Positions 10,840 through 22,079 of a stretch of DNA of 64,000 bases are shown here, one piece after another. Location of the stretch: contig JALMQS010000055.1 of assembly GCA_024734495.1 (NCBI GenBank), positions 7,745,386 through 7,809,385 on the forward strand, read 5' to 3'. Numbering within the stretch: position 1 is the first letter of the stretch; every line of letters starts with the position of its first letter. Below the pieces are notes generated by a model that made no database searches, had not been told where the DNA came from, and saw nothing but the letters and a program-made list of their open reading frames with translations. This DNA is from Forficula auricularia (Eukaryota; Arthropoda; Insecta; Dermaptera; Forficulidae). A program made the translations under genes and the position numbers.

Positions 10840-11260
10840 TATTTGGCCTCCGAGGAGCGGGCCGCCTCTTACAATGGCAAAAGAGCATTAGACAAATTTA
10901 TTTACACATCTTTCAGCTTCAGAACAAATTAATTCAGATTCAGAGCGGGTGGCTGAGAGAGCCAGGATTAATCCTGGCTCTCATTTCACATTTCTTTTTT
11001 TTTTCTTTTTTATTCACAAAAAATAATCATACCACCCGCTCTATATGTTCTTCTGCCGAAAGTGTAAAAATTAAGAAGAGATCCCCTCATCGTCCTATAT
11101 GTCAAATCGTTTATTGTTTTTTGGGATATACCCAGGGCGATGAGGGACTCCACTGCTTTATGCCACCACACTCCCTTCCACGGAGTGTGATGGCCTCGAC
11201 CCTGACCGAGCCAGCCCCGACGCCAAATCGCTCCGCAATATCCATCCTTTAATATGTTTT
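10840..11260. repeat. Two-block dispersed repeat (copy 1)
   Basis: Block one (10845-10925, tttggcctccgaggagcggg...) and block two (11030-11135, cccgctctatatgttctt... cccctcatcgtcctatatg) recur in the same order near 46405-46520 and 46807-46905. On the minus strand block one reads like a retroposon tail (GGAGGCCAAATAAACAAAAT). A 26-bp perfect palindrome lies between the blocks. The stretch 11140-11245 is G+C-rich and unique here. Confidence 0.5.
10957..10982. repeat. 26-bp perfect palindrome
   Basis: GAGAGCCAGGATT is followed directly by its own reverse complement. An outer inverted pair, GAGCGGGTGG at 10943-10952 and CCACCCGCTC at 11032-11041, brackets it. The inner palindrome has no loop, so cruciform extrusion or a dimeric binding site are both conceivable. 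Confidence 0.6.
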
Positions 11261-11477
11261 TTTTTATTCTTCAATACACGTGCCCCTTGGTCGAAAAAAT
11301 TATAAAAAATAAATTGATACAATAAGTTACTCACTTTTTTGCAGCTGATTTCAATTAATCTATGCTGATTGCCTCCTTCTGAAACAAAAAAAGAATAAAG
11401 TATGATTAAAGATTTTGTTTAGAAAACAATTTAAATTGAAAGTTTTTGTGCCGAGAGTAGCAGAAATTTTATATATT

Positions 11478-11727
11478 GAAGGAGACAATAAAAGAGTGTG
11501 TCTTCTGCTGGAATTATAAATTTTATTTATTTATAATCAGACTATAATTTCGAGGGCTTTGCCTTCTTCATCGAGTCTATTACAATCGATTCACATGAAT
11601 TAATTTATATTTATTATATTTATAATAGACTGCTGAAGAGGGCAAAGCCCTCGAAACTATAGTCTCGTTATAAATAAATAAAATTTATAATTCCTGCTGA
11701 AGACACACTCTATTAATTGTCTCCTTC
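11478..11727. repeat. Snapback repeat with hammerhead-like core
   Basis: Arms 11478-11582 and 11623-11727 are close reverse complements. The right arm has CTGAAGA (11633-11639), the stem-loop GGGC-AAA-GCCC, and GAAA (11653-11656). Next comes an AC/GU mini-stem with a UAUA loop and then C. That reproduces the very short stem III of Penelope-type hammerheads with a canonical GUC cleavage triplet. The left arm holds a mutated core on the minus strand (GATGAAGA). Confidence 0.65.
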
Positions 11728-12774
11728 AAGAAAACAATTTGATTAAAAATCCTATTTTTTGAAACCATTCTACTCCACCCAACTACCTACTTGTCTTCTA
11801 CAAATTTTATGATGATACGACTCTTAATTTTCGTTAACTCGGTGACCCATCTAAGAAGATTGCTTGCTCTTTCCCTTTTTATTGGTAGATTATAGACTCT
11901 CTCTTTGTGCTTCATTGAATTAAAGTTAATAATTCCTTCAAAAGCTTACTTTACACATAGGACGTAAATCTTTAATTATCAATACCTCTTTGCTGTGGAA
12001 AAGTGCCAAACCAATTCATTCATCGATATGCTTATATCAATGATTCATTAAATATTTTTTGGCCCAAACCAAATCTATAGATATTAAAAGTTAAATAGCC
12101 ATTTTTTTTAAGTAAATATTTTTTTTACAAACAGTTTATTACTTTTCTCTTTCCCTCTATCTCTCTCAACAGTCAATTATTTTCGAAAATACTATTTTTT
12201 ATATAATGTTGACTGTCAGTCATTAATTTTATTATTATGCCTTTCAGTGGCAGTTGGTGACTTTTCAACCAGGGGATGCTGTCCATAATGTGCCCTTCAT
12301 TTTTGAAATTTTATTTTAATGTTCGCTTTATTTGCAAATTTCATAGACGGCATCATTTTCGTTATTTTTCAAAGTTAACATTAGATTTTTTAAAAAATAT
12401 ATTTAGAGACCTTCGCGCCAAACGGATACTGCTTAGTGTGAGTGGGGGTAGGAGTTAGAAATTAAATCTTGTGACTTAAACTCCACAGTCCCTGGAGTTG
12501 GAAATCGACCATTTCCACAATGAATTGAAAATCTTAAATTTCTCCTAATTCTATGATATAAGCAAGCTATGACTTGTCTATAGCACTCTTAGTTATTTCC
12601 GATCTTAAGTATAATTGAGAGTTCTTAAAAATGGATTAGTTGAAAGATTCTCGAATCATCTTTATTTATTCCTTTTTTGTATTATTTCTACCATATTTTA
12701 ATACTTCCTCAGTGAGAACAATTTTTATTCGACTAAAACTCGTTTGTACTTGAACATCCTTGAACTGGAAGATA
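11728..12774. other. A+T-rich DNA, no gene seen
   Basis: The short open frame at 12276-12458 has no recognisable domain and ordinary A+T-rich composition, so I do not call it. Confidence 0.4.
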
Positions 12775-13065
12775 TACCAGGCAGGGAGTCCAAACCTTCT
12801 AAACGCACCCTTTTCGGAAAAATCATTCATTTTAATTGGCCCTTGAAACTATGCAACAATTTTATTTCATTTCGAGAAACAATATACTTTTCAAAACAAA
12901 AAATGTTTTTTATAGAATTATTTGAAATAACGGATAAAAATTTGAAAATTTAAATATCCTCCTGAATTTATGAAAATACTCTAAATATTTGAAATTTTAG
13001 AGATGCGCCGCATCCATAGCATCCATGGGCCGCACGCCATTTATGCCTATATATTTATATATGGA
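12775..13065 (+). repeat. Dispersed repeat (copy 1 of 2)
   Basis: It aligns for about 280 bp with 33785-34110. Shared blocks include aaaccttctaaacgcaccct, cccttgaaactatg and gagatgcgccgcatcca. The class is unknown and no TIR is evident. Confidence 0.55.
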
Positions 13066-13867
13066 TTGTATTGTTTGTTTTTTTATTATTATTATTTTCA
13101 GACCCCAAATAAAATAATACTTATTAATTATTTATTATTCCTTCTGATTGTTTATTTTGTTTTATAATTTAACTTTGACTTTTGATGATTGCATCCTATC
13201 CCCTCTACCAAATCCAAGAACTGATGGTAATTGACCTCTTGTAATCTTGAGCAAATCTCTTTATTTTTTATTTGTTCAAACAATATCGGACAAATTAAAA
13301 CCAAACAATACCTGCATTCAAATAAAAGGGACAATTTTTCTTTGTGCAGAAATAAATAAATAAAATATTAATTAAATAAAATCAATATGTATTTGATCCC
13401 CTTGCAATCCGATTAGAATTAGGATTTTGATTTAAAAAAAAATGGAAAAATTCAATATACAGGCGGATTGAATGTATTCTATTCTATAGTGAAATGTATA
13501 GAGTCATGTCATCGCTGATAAGGGTAGGCTAGGAGGGAGGAGAAAGGGCACAAAGTTTACCGCCAACTGCCCACTCATACCGTTCCCATTATCACCTAAA
13601 TTGTACAGTCGGATTATTTTTTTATTTTTTTTATTTTTTTATTTTCTATTCGTTTTAAATCTCTTAAATATCGATTCTAACTCGATTTTGTACTCCCTCT
13701 ATACCTGAAAGAGAGTATGGTAAGGGTGGATGTCGCCTCCCCCGATCGGCTTGAATTTAATTCAAATTGGAGAAAAAGTGAATACTTTTTCAAGATTATA
13801 CTTTCTGTAAATTTTGTATATGGCGTGAAGGGAAGGGAGCAGCTGATGCAACATGCAGTACCGCCCT
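13066..13867. other. Mixed DNA, no gene seen
   Basis: A patch at 13500-13600 has balanced composition. The run near 13765-13800 (aattggagaaaaagtgaata) is an inverted form of the dispersed accgagtctt motif. Confidence 0.4.
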
Positions 13868-14098
13868 CCTAGTAATAAGTTTTTTTTATTTATTTATTGT
13901 CACCGGGAACAAAGCCCATTTAGACAGCACATCAGTAAAGTGTTAGTAGGGTTAGTAGAGTTTTAGCCGGTATAGATTGTTATACGCGAGCCAGGATCGA
14001 AGCCCCGGCCTTCCACTCCAACATCGTCATAATCGATGCCGAAGCGGGGCCTGCGTGTTAGCCGGCTCGGATAACCCGACTCCCCTAGTAATAAGTTT
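13868..14098 (-). mobile_element. tRNA-derived SINE with perfect 15-bp TSD
   Basis: The target-site duplication CCTAGTAATAAGTTT lies at 13868-13882 and 14084-14098. Between them, on the minus strand, is a tRNA-like head with B box GGCTTCGATCC (13994-14004) and a weak A-box-like stretch. The body ends GGTGACAATAAATAAATAAA, a typical LINE-mobilised tail. All expected SINE parts are present, so this is a complete and fairly young insertion. Confidence 0.8.
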
Positions 14099-14799
14099 AA
14101 ATACAATAAACTATTCATAATTTATTTTTTTAGTCATACATGTTTGTTTATTTATGCATTTTTCATGGCAATGCAAAAAATCTTAATAAAATCATAAAAA
14201 TATAAATTTTAAGCATTTTTGAACCGGAATTTCTGAAATTATAGAGCCCGAAACATAACTAGATTTCTACAATTGGAAATATAAATATAGTCAGGAGTCG
14301 GACCCAAAGACCAATCTTGTTTTAGGACAGTTGGCTTAGCCCTATAAAGACGATATCTTTCTAACGTATCAGTATGCGCTAAGCAAGAAAATTTTATTCA
14401 ATTTTACTCCGGGAAGCGAATTTGGCAGTTGGTTTTGACTTCTCCTAGAGGGTGATTCCTTCTGGCATTAATAAAACATATCCAATAAGAGGTCTAATTC
14501 TCAACCTCTAAATTCCTGTTAATCGTTTGGCAAAAATCTCGTCTCTATTGACGTTAGATTTAAAAAAAACACGATTTTTTTAATTGAAAAATTATTTCGC
14601 TTTTAATTTTATTATTCAAAACTGTCTTACATTGAAAATGAATTTTACTTGAGTTTTTTAAAAATCTTTAATCAAATTCCCTTGCTTAGCATATACCTAT
14701 ATGCAGTGCTCTAGTCGTAAAATCTGGAGAAATTATACGCTATATGGATCGACAAAATCAGAGGGTATTCTAATATATTTAATAAAATATAAAATAAAA
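14099..14799. other. A+T-rich DNA, no gene seen
   Basis: No supported gene or repeat boundary. Confidence 0.4.
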
Positions 14800-14866
14800 T
14801 TGATCCTGATCCTTTTGTCTGTAATAAAAATAATCTTTTCTTCGTTCCCTAAATTTGAATAAAAAT
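14800..14866 (+). mobile_element. Truncated copy of the tRNA-like SINE at 37807
   Basis: From cctgatccttttgtctgtaa to ...cctaaatttgaataa this is almost identical to 37895-37952. Only the last bases of the tRNA acceptor (CCTGATCC) and the tail remain. It shows that the tail travels with the tRNA-like head as one mobile family. Confidence 0.6.
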
Positions 14867-15284
14867 AAAATGTTTTAGTCAGTATTTTTAAAAATATCAT
14901 TTTAAAAGCAAATTGAAATAATTTAAAATATTTATCTGAATAATTTATTTTACAAAATACATGGCATATCAACTACTAAGGTCATTAGTGCCACCGAGTT
15001 CCTGACTTCTTTTTCTTTCTTCAATTCCATCTTCACTCTTCTATGCATTAAGAAATGAAGAAAAAAACAGAGGAGCAAAACAAAAACCAAAGTCAAAGAA
15101 AACAACAACAAAAAATCAAAATCAACAATATAGCAAACAGAGAACAACAGAAAAAACAAAACCTCCGACAAATCATATACCATATTCAAAACACACAAGA
15201 AATATCTACAAAAAATACATATAGGTAATAAGAAAATCAACCAAAATAGAATAATAATAAAAATAAATCGAAAACTATAAAATA

Positions 15285-18200
15285 TTAAATTTGTGAGAAA
15301 AACCCTGTTTCTTTTAAAAATAGAAATAAATTATTAAATTCTTTCGGATCTACCAAAATATTCTTTAAATTTCCTTGAATTTTAAATCTATCTCTCAGGG
15401 TATTGTATAAAGGACACTCTATCAAAAGATGGTGTACATTCATTCTCTTATTACAAGAAACGCAGTGAGGCGGGGATTGTTTGTTGAAAAGATATTGATG
15501 AGAGAAGATACAATGACCTATCTTTAGTCTATTTAATATAATTTGTTGTTTTCTTGGTAAAGCCATCAGATTATATTTAGTTATTGTAGGTAACGTTTTC
15601 TTTAGATGATTATTTTCAATTTTGAGCCAGTCCTCTTTCCACTTATTAAAAATACATCCGTTTATATAATTTTTTAGGTCGAAATAATTCATAACTATGA
15701 AGTCTAAATTTCGTTTTAAAGCACCCATTTTTGCAAGGCTATCTACTATTTCGTTCCCCAAAATATTTTTATGAGATGGAATCCAGAAGAAAATGATCTC
15801 CATATTTAAATCTTGTAATTTCTTTACTAGAATTAAAATTTTTTGAACAAGTGGATGTTGGGTAAAAATATTTTCCAAAGATTTAAGTACACACATGGAA
15901 TCAGAACAAATTAAAAATTTACTGCCATTTAAAGATTTAATTTTTGTCAAAATTTGTATGAGTGCCATTAGCTCTGCTGTAAAAATGCTGCTTGCAAATG
16001 ATAATTTGAAATATCTTTCAAGAAGTCCAATCTTGAATGCACATCCAACTCCGGAATCAGATTTAGAACCGTCAGTAAAGGAAATTTGAAAGTTAGAATA
16101 TTTAGATACAATATCTAAAAAAAGATGTTGGTAAACAATTGGATTTGTATCACACTTTTTAAATGTTAACATATCCCAAATGATAAATGGTTTCGGAAGA
16201 CTCCAAGGTGGCTCGGGGCATGGAATTAAAGTGATCAGATTCTCGAAGTAATTTTGATATAAGTCGAAATACGTTTTCATTCTGAGTGAAAGTGGTCTTG
16301 AGCTTCTAGGCTTGGCAAGGAATTTATTAGTTAATTTATTTTTGAATACAGAATCAAATGTGGGATGTGATGGAATTGATTTGATTTTGCATATGTAATT
16401 AATGGACAATATGTCCCTTCTCACTCTGAGAGGAGGCTCACCTGCAAGAGCCAACAAGCTAACTATTGGGCTAGTACGAAAAGCACCTAAGCAAATTCTA
16501 ATACATGAGTTATGCAATGTATTTAATTTTATTAGGATATTATCTCTTGCAGAGGCATATACTGGACATCCATAATCGATTTTACTTCTGATGAGGGCTC
16601 TATAAATCCTTAGCAAACTTGTTGAATCAGCTCCCCAAGTATGATTGGATAAAATTCTTAATAAATTGATTGATTTAATACATTTTTGCTTAATATTTGA
16701 AACATGATCTGACCATTTTAATTTTTTATCAAAAATAAGACCTAGAAATTTTATAGACTCTTTGTATACAAGTGGTGAACTATCACAAAAGAGAACTGGG
16801 TCTACATTACAATTCCTTAATTTACAAAAATGTATAGCAGCACTTTTCTCAAGAGAAATCTTGAAGCCGTTCTCCTTTGTCCATTTAACTATTTTATTAA
16901 TTGCAGTTTGTAATCTATTTTGAACAATGGATAAATTTTTAGATTTAAAATATAAAGCCAAATCATCAGCGAAGATTGAATACTTAATTCTACATCCCAA
17001 TTCTGAAACAACTCCGTTAAAAGCTATGGCAAATAACATACAGCTAAGTGGACTTCCTTGGATCAATCCATTCTCCTGGGTCTTCACATCCGACAATGAA
17101 TTCTGAATTCGTACTTGAAAGGTACGATCAGTCAAAATATTTTTTATAAAATGCACTAAGTGACCCTTTATCCTCCATTTTTTGAAGCTTTTTAAAATCA
17201 GATGCCTCCAAGTTCTATCATAAGCTTTTTCTATATCAAAAAAGACAGCAATAACATGCTCCTTCTTGATAAATGCTGATTGTATGTAATCTTCAAGCCT
17301 AACTAAATGATCCAGGCAAGATCTTCTAGGCCGAAATCCACATTGGTTATTTGAAAGTAAATTTCTTGACTCAAGGATCCAAGAGAGTCTTTTGTTAACC
17401 ATTCTATCTAAGATTTTATAGACACAGTTTGTTAAAGAAATAGGACGAAAATTTTCTACCTTGTCTAGGTTATTATTACGTTTTGGAATGGGAACTAGTA
17501 TCGATCTCTTCCAAGATTGAGGAAAGAGATCATTAATCCAAATTTCGTTTAAAGTATTAAACAAAAAAGTTTTTGTATTTAAATTTAAATGTTTAATCAT
17601 CTCTAAATGAATTCCATCGGAACCAGGTGAGTTACTTTTAGACTTCTTCAAAGCATATTCAAATTCACTAAAGGTAAACGGACTATTATAGGGTTCATCA
17701 TTATCCGAATGAAAAGAAATAGGAATCTGTTCGTTCAAATTTTTAATAGCTAGAAATTCACTGTCATAATTTAGGTTCGATGAAGCTTGATAAAATCGAT
17801 TGGCAAAAATATTTGCAATTTCATATGGATTATAGATAATGTTATTATTAACATTTAAAAATTTTAAATTCTGGGTATATCGACCCTGAATTTTATTTAA
17901 TTTCTCCCACACAAATTTGCTTGAAGTAGAGGGCGTAATAGTAGAAATATAATTTTCCCAACTTATCCTTTTATTTTTTTTTATGATAAATTTTGCTTTA
18001 GCTCTAATTTTTCTAAAATTTATAAGATTTTCAGTATTTGGATAAGTGTTAAATTTGCGAAAGGCCTTTTTCCTTTCATTGATAACATTCTTAACCTCGA
18101 TATTCCACCAAGGAACACCCGGCCTTTTATTAATAGTAGTAGTTTTAGGAATAGATGTTTCTGCAGCTTTAACAATTATATCAGTGATATATTTCATTTT

Positions 18201-19049
18201 TTCCAACGGATTCCTTTCCACATTTTGCTCGCAAACTGAAAGTCGATTAAATAAATCCCAGTTAGCATGCTTAAGTTTCCATTTAGCATGGGATCTTTGA
18301 GAAAGAGTATTTATTTGGGAAGATGAAATTATTATAGGAAGGTGATCAGATGAACATAGATCGTCAAATGTATACCAATTAAATTTAGTTTTAATGGAAG
18401 GAGAAACAAAAGTAAGATCAATAGTCGAAAAGGATCCATGAGCCAAACTAAAATAAGTTGAAGACCCATCGTTTAAAAAAGAAATGTTATTGTTCAAAAA
18501 GAATGTTTCTAACATTCTCCCTCTGCTATCTAAAATATCACCTCCAAAAATAGGATTTTTAGCATTAAAATCTCCCAGAAATAAAAAAGGATTATTAATT
18601 TGGCTTAAAATATTGTTGATTTCATCTAAAGAAACGTTATTATTTTGCGGAAGATAAATATTACAAATAGTTAAGGGAAACCCTATAAATATTTTAACAG
18701 CAATCACTTGGAAATTAGAAATAAGAGGTACATACTCAGATTTTATATTATTCCTAATACAAATAGAAACTCCTCCATGAGCTCTCAGGCCTCTCTCTTC
18801 ATCTTTTCTATATATATTATAACCCTTCAGGGTAACAGGTTGTTCTCCAATAGTATGTGTTTCTTGTAGACAAATGCACACAGGATCAAATCTCTTCAAT
18901 AACAATTTAATCTCCTCGAAATGATTAAAGAATCCATTACAATTCCATTGTATAATATTAGAATTTAAACTCATAAAAGAAAAGGTTAAAAAAGCAGCTT
19001 TTATAAAAATGATTACAACAAATAAATTTAAAAAGGAGAAAAATTCCAA
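15285..19049 (-). CDS. LINE ORF2: endonuclease, reverse transcriptase, RNase H
   Basis: This 1254-residue polyprotein would nick target DNA and copy the element RNA in the nucleus. An apurinic-type endonuclease occupies about residues 30-245: WNCNG (N37, N39), QETH with catalytic E63, GDFNAKNP, and SSDHLPI. The polymerase covers about 450-800, with FFDIEKAYD, LIQGSPLS and FADD at 693-696. RNase H runs about 988-1115 with D993 in FTDGSKSD, then AELMAL, CSDS and WIPSHKNILGNE. A C-terminal zinc knuckle begins at C1196 (CVSCN...HHLLIEC). The first 25 residues are hydrophobic and look like 5' leader; Met26 (MSLNSN) is a likelier start. ORF1 ends 43 bp upstream. The frame has no stop or shift, unusual among the decayed elements here. 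The I-group assignment is from domain order. Confidence 0.9.
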   Translation of the reverse strand: MEFFSFLNLFVVIIFIKAAFLTFSFMSLNSNIIQWNCNGFFNHFEEIKLLLKRFDPVCICLQETHTIGEQPVTLKGYNIYRKDEERGLRAHGGVSICIRNNIKSEYVPLISNFQVIAVKIFIGFPLTICNIYLPQNNNVSLDEINNILSQINNPFLFLGDFNAKNPIFGGDILDSRGRMLETFFLNNNISFLNDGSSTYFSLAHGSFSTIDLTFVSPSIKTKFNWYTFDDLCSSDHLPIIISSSQINTLSQRSHAKWKLKHANWDLFNRLSVCEQNVERNPLEKMKYITDIIVKAAETSIPKTTTINKRPGVPWWNIEVKNVINERKKAFRKFNTYPNTENLINFRKIRAKAKFIIKKNKRISWENYISTITPSTSSKFVWEKLNKIQGRYTQNLKFLNVNNNIIYNPYEIANIFANRFYQASSNLNYDSEFLAIKNLNEQIPISFHSDNDEPYNSPFTFSEFEYALKKSKSNSPGSDGIHLEMIKHLNLNTKTFLFNTLNEIWINDLFPQSWKRSILVPIPKRNNNLDKVENFRPISLTNCVYKILDRMVNKRLSWILESRNLLSNNQCGFRPRRSCLDHLVRLEDYIQSAFIKKEHVIAVFFDIEKAYDRTWRHLILKSFKKWRIKGHLVHFIKNILTDRTFQVRIQNSLSDVKTQENGLIQGSPLSCMLFAIAFNGVVSELGCRIKYSIFADDLALYFKSKNLSIVQNRLQTAINKIVKWTKENGFKISLEKSAAIHFCKLRNCNVDPVLFCDSSPLVYKESIKFLGLIFDKKLKWSDHVSNIKQKCIKSINLLRILSNHTWGADSTSLLRIYRALIRSKIDYGCPVYASARDNILIKLNTLHNSCIRICLGAFRTSPIVSLLALAGEPPLRVRRDILSINYICKIKSIPSHPTFDSVFKNKLTNKFLAKPRSSRPLSLRMKTYFDLYQNYFENLITLIPCPEPPWSLPKPFIIWDMLTFKKCDTNPIVYQHLFLDIVSKYSNFQISFTDGSKSDSGVGCAFKIGLLERYFKLSFASSIFTAELMALIQILTKIKSLNGSKFLICSDSMCVLKSLENIFTQHPLVQKILILVKKLQDLNMEIIFFWIPSHKNILGNEIVDSLAKMGALKRNLDFIVMNYFDLKNYINGCIFNKWKEDWLKIENNHLKKTLPTITKYNLMALPRKQQIILNRLKIGHCIFSHQYLFNKQSPPHCVSCNKRMNVHHLLIECPLYNTLRDRFKIQGNLKNILVDPKEFNNLFLFLKETGFFSQI

Positions 19050-19092
19050 TAAAAAATATGAAAATAAATTTTATCAAAATTGATTAAAAAAA

Positions 19093-20447
19093 CTATAATT
19101 TTTTCCTTCCTTTAAGTGATTTTTGTTTTATGCCACCATTTTTTTTATTTGGTACATAAGACCAACACATGTCTGCCTCAGAACCATTTTCGGATATCGA
19201 CTGAATCTCTTCAATATTGAAAGTTTCTGCCCTGTGTAAATTTGAGTTATTTTTATTGGGTACTTTATGGGGAAGCTCAGGAGATGGCTGAATAAATGAT
19301 GTTGATGGAATATTTTCACTAGAAATTTGACTAGATTGTGTATTTCTTGAAAAAATTAAACTATTTTCACTTTCTGTGCTCTCGGATGAATTCAGATGAT
19401 TTTTATCAGAGATGAGCTTTGCAATCTGGTTTTTCATAAGTTCAATTTGTTTGTTTAAGCTAAAAATCTCAATTTTAAGTTCCTGGCAAGATGAACAATT
19501 TTTTGGTACAGATTGAGTCACTGCAGAATACGATGTATGTTTAATTTTTTCATTTTTTTCATACTGACTTTTGGCCGCAAAATAAGAAATATTTTGTTTT
19601 GATGACAATTCTAGAATATTCTTTTCCTTTGTAAGTAGAGGACATTTTTTCGAAAACGCAGGGTGTGATCCCCCACAATTATGGCATTTTGCAGGCCTAT
19701 CACATTTGTTTGTTCCAATTTTATGATCTATATCTCCACAGAAACCGCATATTTCATGTTCTGATTTACACGATCTGGCCGAGTGCGAAAATCTCTGGCA
19801 TCTGAAACATCGAAGGGGAGGAGGGATGTATCTTCTAACTGAAAGATTATAAAAACCAACCTTTAATTTTAGTGGCAGTGTGGATGTTCCAAAAGTGATG
19901 ATGGTAAGGGAGTTTCCAAAATCTGATTGTTAATTCTTTTTTATTTTATGAATGTCAATAACATTCTGGTTTTTTAATTCGCTAATAATCACTTCCTTAG
20001 GAATATCAACTAGATCTTCGCAATATATAATACCCTTACAGGAATTTAGTTTCTGATGTGGTTCTACCTTTATCGGAATTTCATTTGATATATTAGTTAA
20101 ATTAAGTAATAGTCTAGTTTGTTTATTATCAAATGTTTCTACTAAAATTGTTCCATTTCGCAGTTTTTAATATTTTTCACTTGACTAGTGGCCTGATCGG
20201 ATATGACTTTATTGATAAGAAAAGGAGAAACCTTATTTAGCTTTTGGCTACTATCAGCATGACTAATTAATAGAAATTTTGGTTCTGGTTTTTCTGAAAG
20301 TTGGTGATCGAATTTGGAGAGATTAGGCTTATTAGTCTTAGGTTTTTTTGAAAACCATGCCGGAAAGCTGGTCTCATTCGAAACATCTAACATAAAAGGC
20401 GAGATGGAGGAAATTATACCTCCGACCCCACCAGAATCTTGGGCCAT
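19093..20447 (-). pseudogene. LINE ORF1 (gag-like), broken
   Basis: This would encode the RNA-binding gag-like protein that packages the element RNA. It starts at 20447 (MAQDSGGVGG) and reads about 101 residues before a frameshift near 20145. The downstream frame continues (ILVETFDNKQTRLLLNL) until an in-frame TAA at 19930-19932. After it the frame is open to 19093. Three CCHC knuckles are readable: CFRCQRFSHSARSC, CGFCGDIDHKIGTNKC and CHNCGGSHPAFSKKC, at about 19650-19815. A coiled-coil-like Lys/Glu/Leu stretch follows (ELKIEIFSLNKQIELMKNQI) and a basic tail (KGRKKL). It has one shift and one stop, whereas ORF2 is intact. Confidence 0.8.
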
Positions 20448-20749
20448 AGCCTAATAAAAGAAAAAACAATAACACAATAATATTATACTAAGTTTGATAT
20501 GTCTAAAAGAAAAAATAAAACAAATGAAATAAAGAAAGAAGAAATAGAACAAAACAAACTGAAAAGTATGGTAGCTTATCTGAGATAGGGCGATCCTTTC
20601 AGACAGGCCAGAAAAATTATCCTTAATATATGTAGTCTTGAAGATAGAATCAATTGAACAAATTTAATTATTAATAACTTAATATTGGGTAGAAATATTA
20701 TAATTTAAATTAATTAAATTGGAGAGAAAAAAATCATTTTTATTTTTCT

Positions 20750-21338
20750 GGTGTCCCGCTGATTATGTATACAAAATTTGGTTGAGTTTGGTAAATGGCC
20801 AATATTTTCATTTTTTGACACTACACCCCCGCCCACCCCCATTTTGCATTTTTAGACTTCTGTGGGTCCACTGATTATGTATACAAAATTTGGTTGAGTT
20901 TGCTCAAACAACCTAGATTTTTAATTTTTAACCCCCCCCCCCACTCCACCGCTTTAATTTAGGGTCGATATGCACCAAAATCTAATCAGCTCTTAATCTC
21001 AATGGACCAAAACTACGTGTGAAATTTGGTTTCGATATTTACATTAGTTTTTGAGCTAGCTCGTCCACAAAAATTTGGTAACGCACAGACTAAATAACAG
21101 ACAACCAGACAGACAGACTAACAGACATTTTGACAAAACAATTATTATCTCGAAAAATATAATTTTTTCGATGTTCATTTATTAGAGCTTTTTTCTAGAG
21201 CGAAATGCCATGGTTTCGCTCAATTTTTTTAATCAAAATAGTTTCAGCCGTTTTTGAGATATTTTGAAAAAAAGAAGGAAAAAAAACACTTTTTTCATGC
21301 ACGATTACAATACTTGACCATGACCCTGTATGGTAAAG
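20750..21338 (+). repeat. 105-bp-unit repeat family, copy A (left-truncated)
   Basis: Two units contain gattatgtatacaaaatttg gttgagttt and a C-rich spacer. They are followed by a conserved stretch (aatcagctcttaatctcaat ggacc; then cagacagacagactaac) and an end with acttgaccatgaccctgta tggtaaag. The same order occurs at 36532-37189 and 61294-62122. The left terminus found in those copies is missing here. There is no coding potential. Confidence 0.6.
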
Positions 21339-21965
21339 AAAAAAAATGAATATTAATTAATTTTTTGGAACGATGTTCCTTTATGGGGCCAAGCCGGAAA
21401 TAAAAAATATTTAAATCCAAAATCCTGAATAAAAAAAAAATAAAAATAAAAAATGCCATTTCAATAGATAAAGTAGTTATTGATCTATTTTTGATTAGAT
21501 AATGTAAAGTTTTTAAATAATATTAATTTCATAACACGTTATTTAAATAATTCTCAACTTTAAAAACTAAAGATAGTAATTTTATTCACATTTTGATTTT
21601 CAATATTTAATATATTTAAGAAAACAATGGAGTTATAAAATTATTAATAATACCCAGTATTTATGGAGTGTGATTTTTTAAGGAGGATAAAACTTTTGGC
21701 CGTATTTTATTAACTCTAATATTTTTCAAATAACGTAATGAACTTCGTTCCTGATGAGAGTCCCCAGACCGAACACGTTTGAATTTTATTTCTTGGGACA
21801 ATGAATTAATGACAAATTACAAAAATAAAAAATATTGACGTATTTAAGATAGAAATGAAAAAAAAATGAGAAATTAATTTGTGGCTAGTGAAATAAATTT
21901 ATTTTAAATTAAATTTTTGATAAACATTCTTATTATGAACATTTTATTATTTATAACTTTTAAGG

Positions 21966-22060
21966 AGTTCGGTGTTGGTTCTAGGTGAAACATCTTTTTT
22001 TTGTGAAACCTACCTCGTATCTTACTTAAGTTTTATTATTATTTTATTATTTATTAAAAC
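21966..22060 (+). repeat. Fragment of the 115-395 snapback family
   Basis: gtgttggttctaggtgaaac is the inverted flank of the first repeat, joined to gtgaaacctacctcgtatct and a tail of TTATT units as at 307-350. It seems to be one rearranged half of the hairpin element. Confidence 0.5.
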
Positions 22061-22079
22061 TACATATTAAAATAAATTT

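Larger units (their letters stand above)
14870..20640 (-). mobile_element. I-clade-like LINE, nearly full length
   Basis: A gag-like ORF1 (broken) is followed by a long ORF2 with endonuclease, reverse transcriptase, RNase H and a C-terminal zinc knuckle. RNase H plus a three-CCHC gag fits the I group of non-LTR retrotransposons. The element boundaries are estimates: no TSD or clear tail could be fixed. The 15060-15284 stretch is a likely 3' UTR, rich in T on the coding strand. Confidence 0.7.

Noticed and set aside
14950..15240. 96-codon hydrophobic frame downstream of LINE ORF2
   Set aside because: Low-complexity Leu/Phe-rich translation of a T-rich 3' UTR.
15895..16089. Plus-strand open frame inside the LINE (and 18046-18300)
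   Set aside because: Antisense shadows of the ORF2 coding frame.
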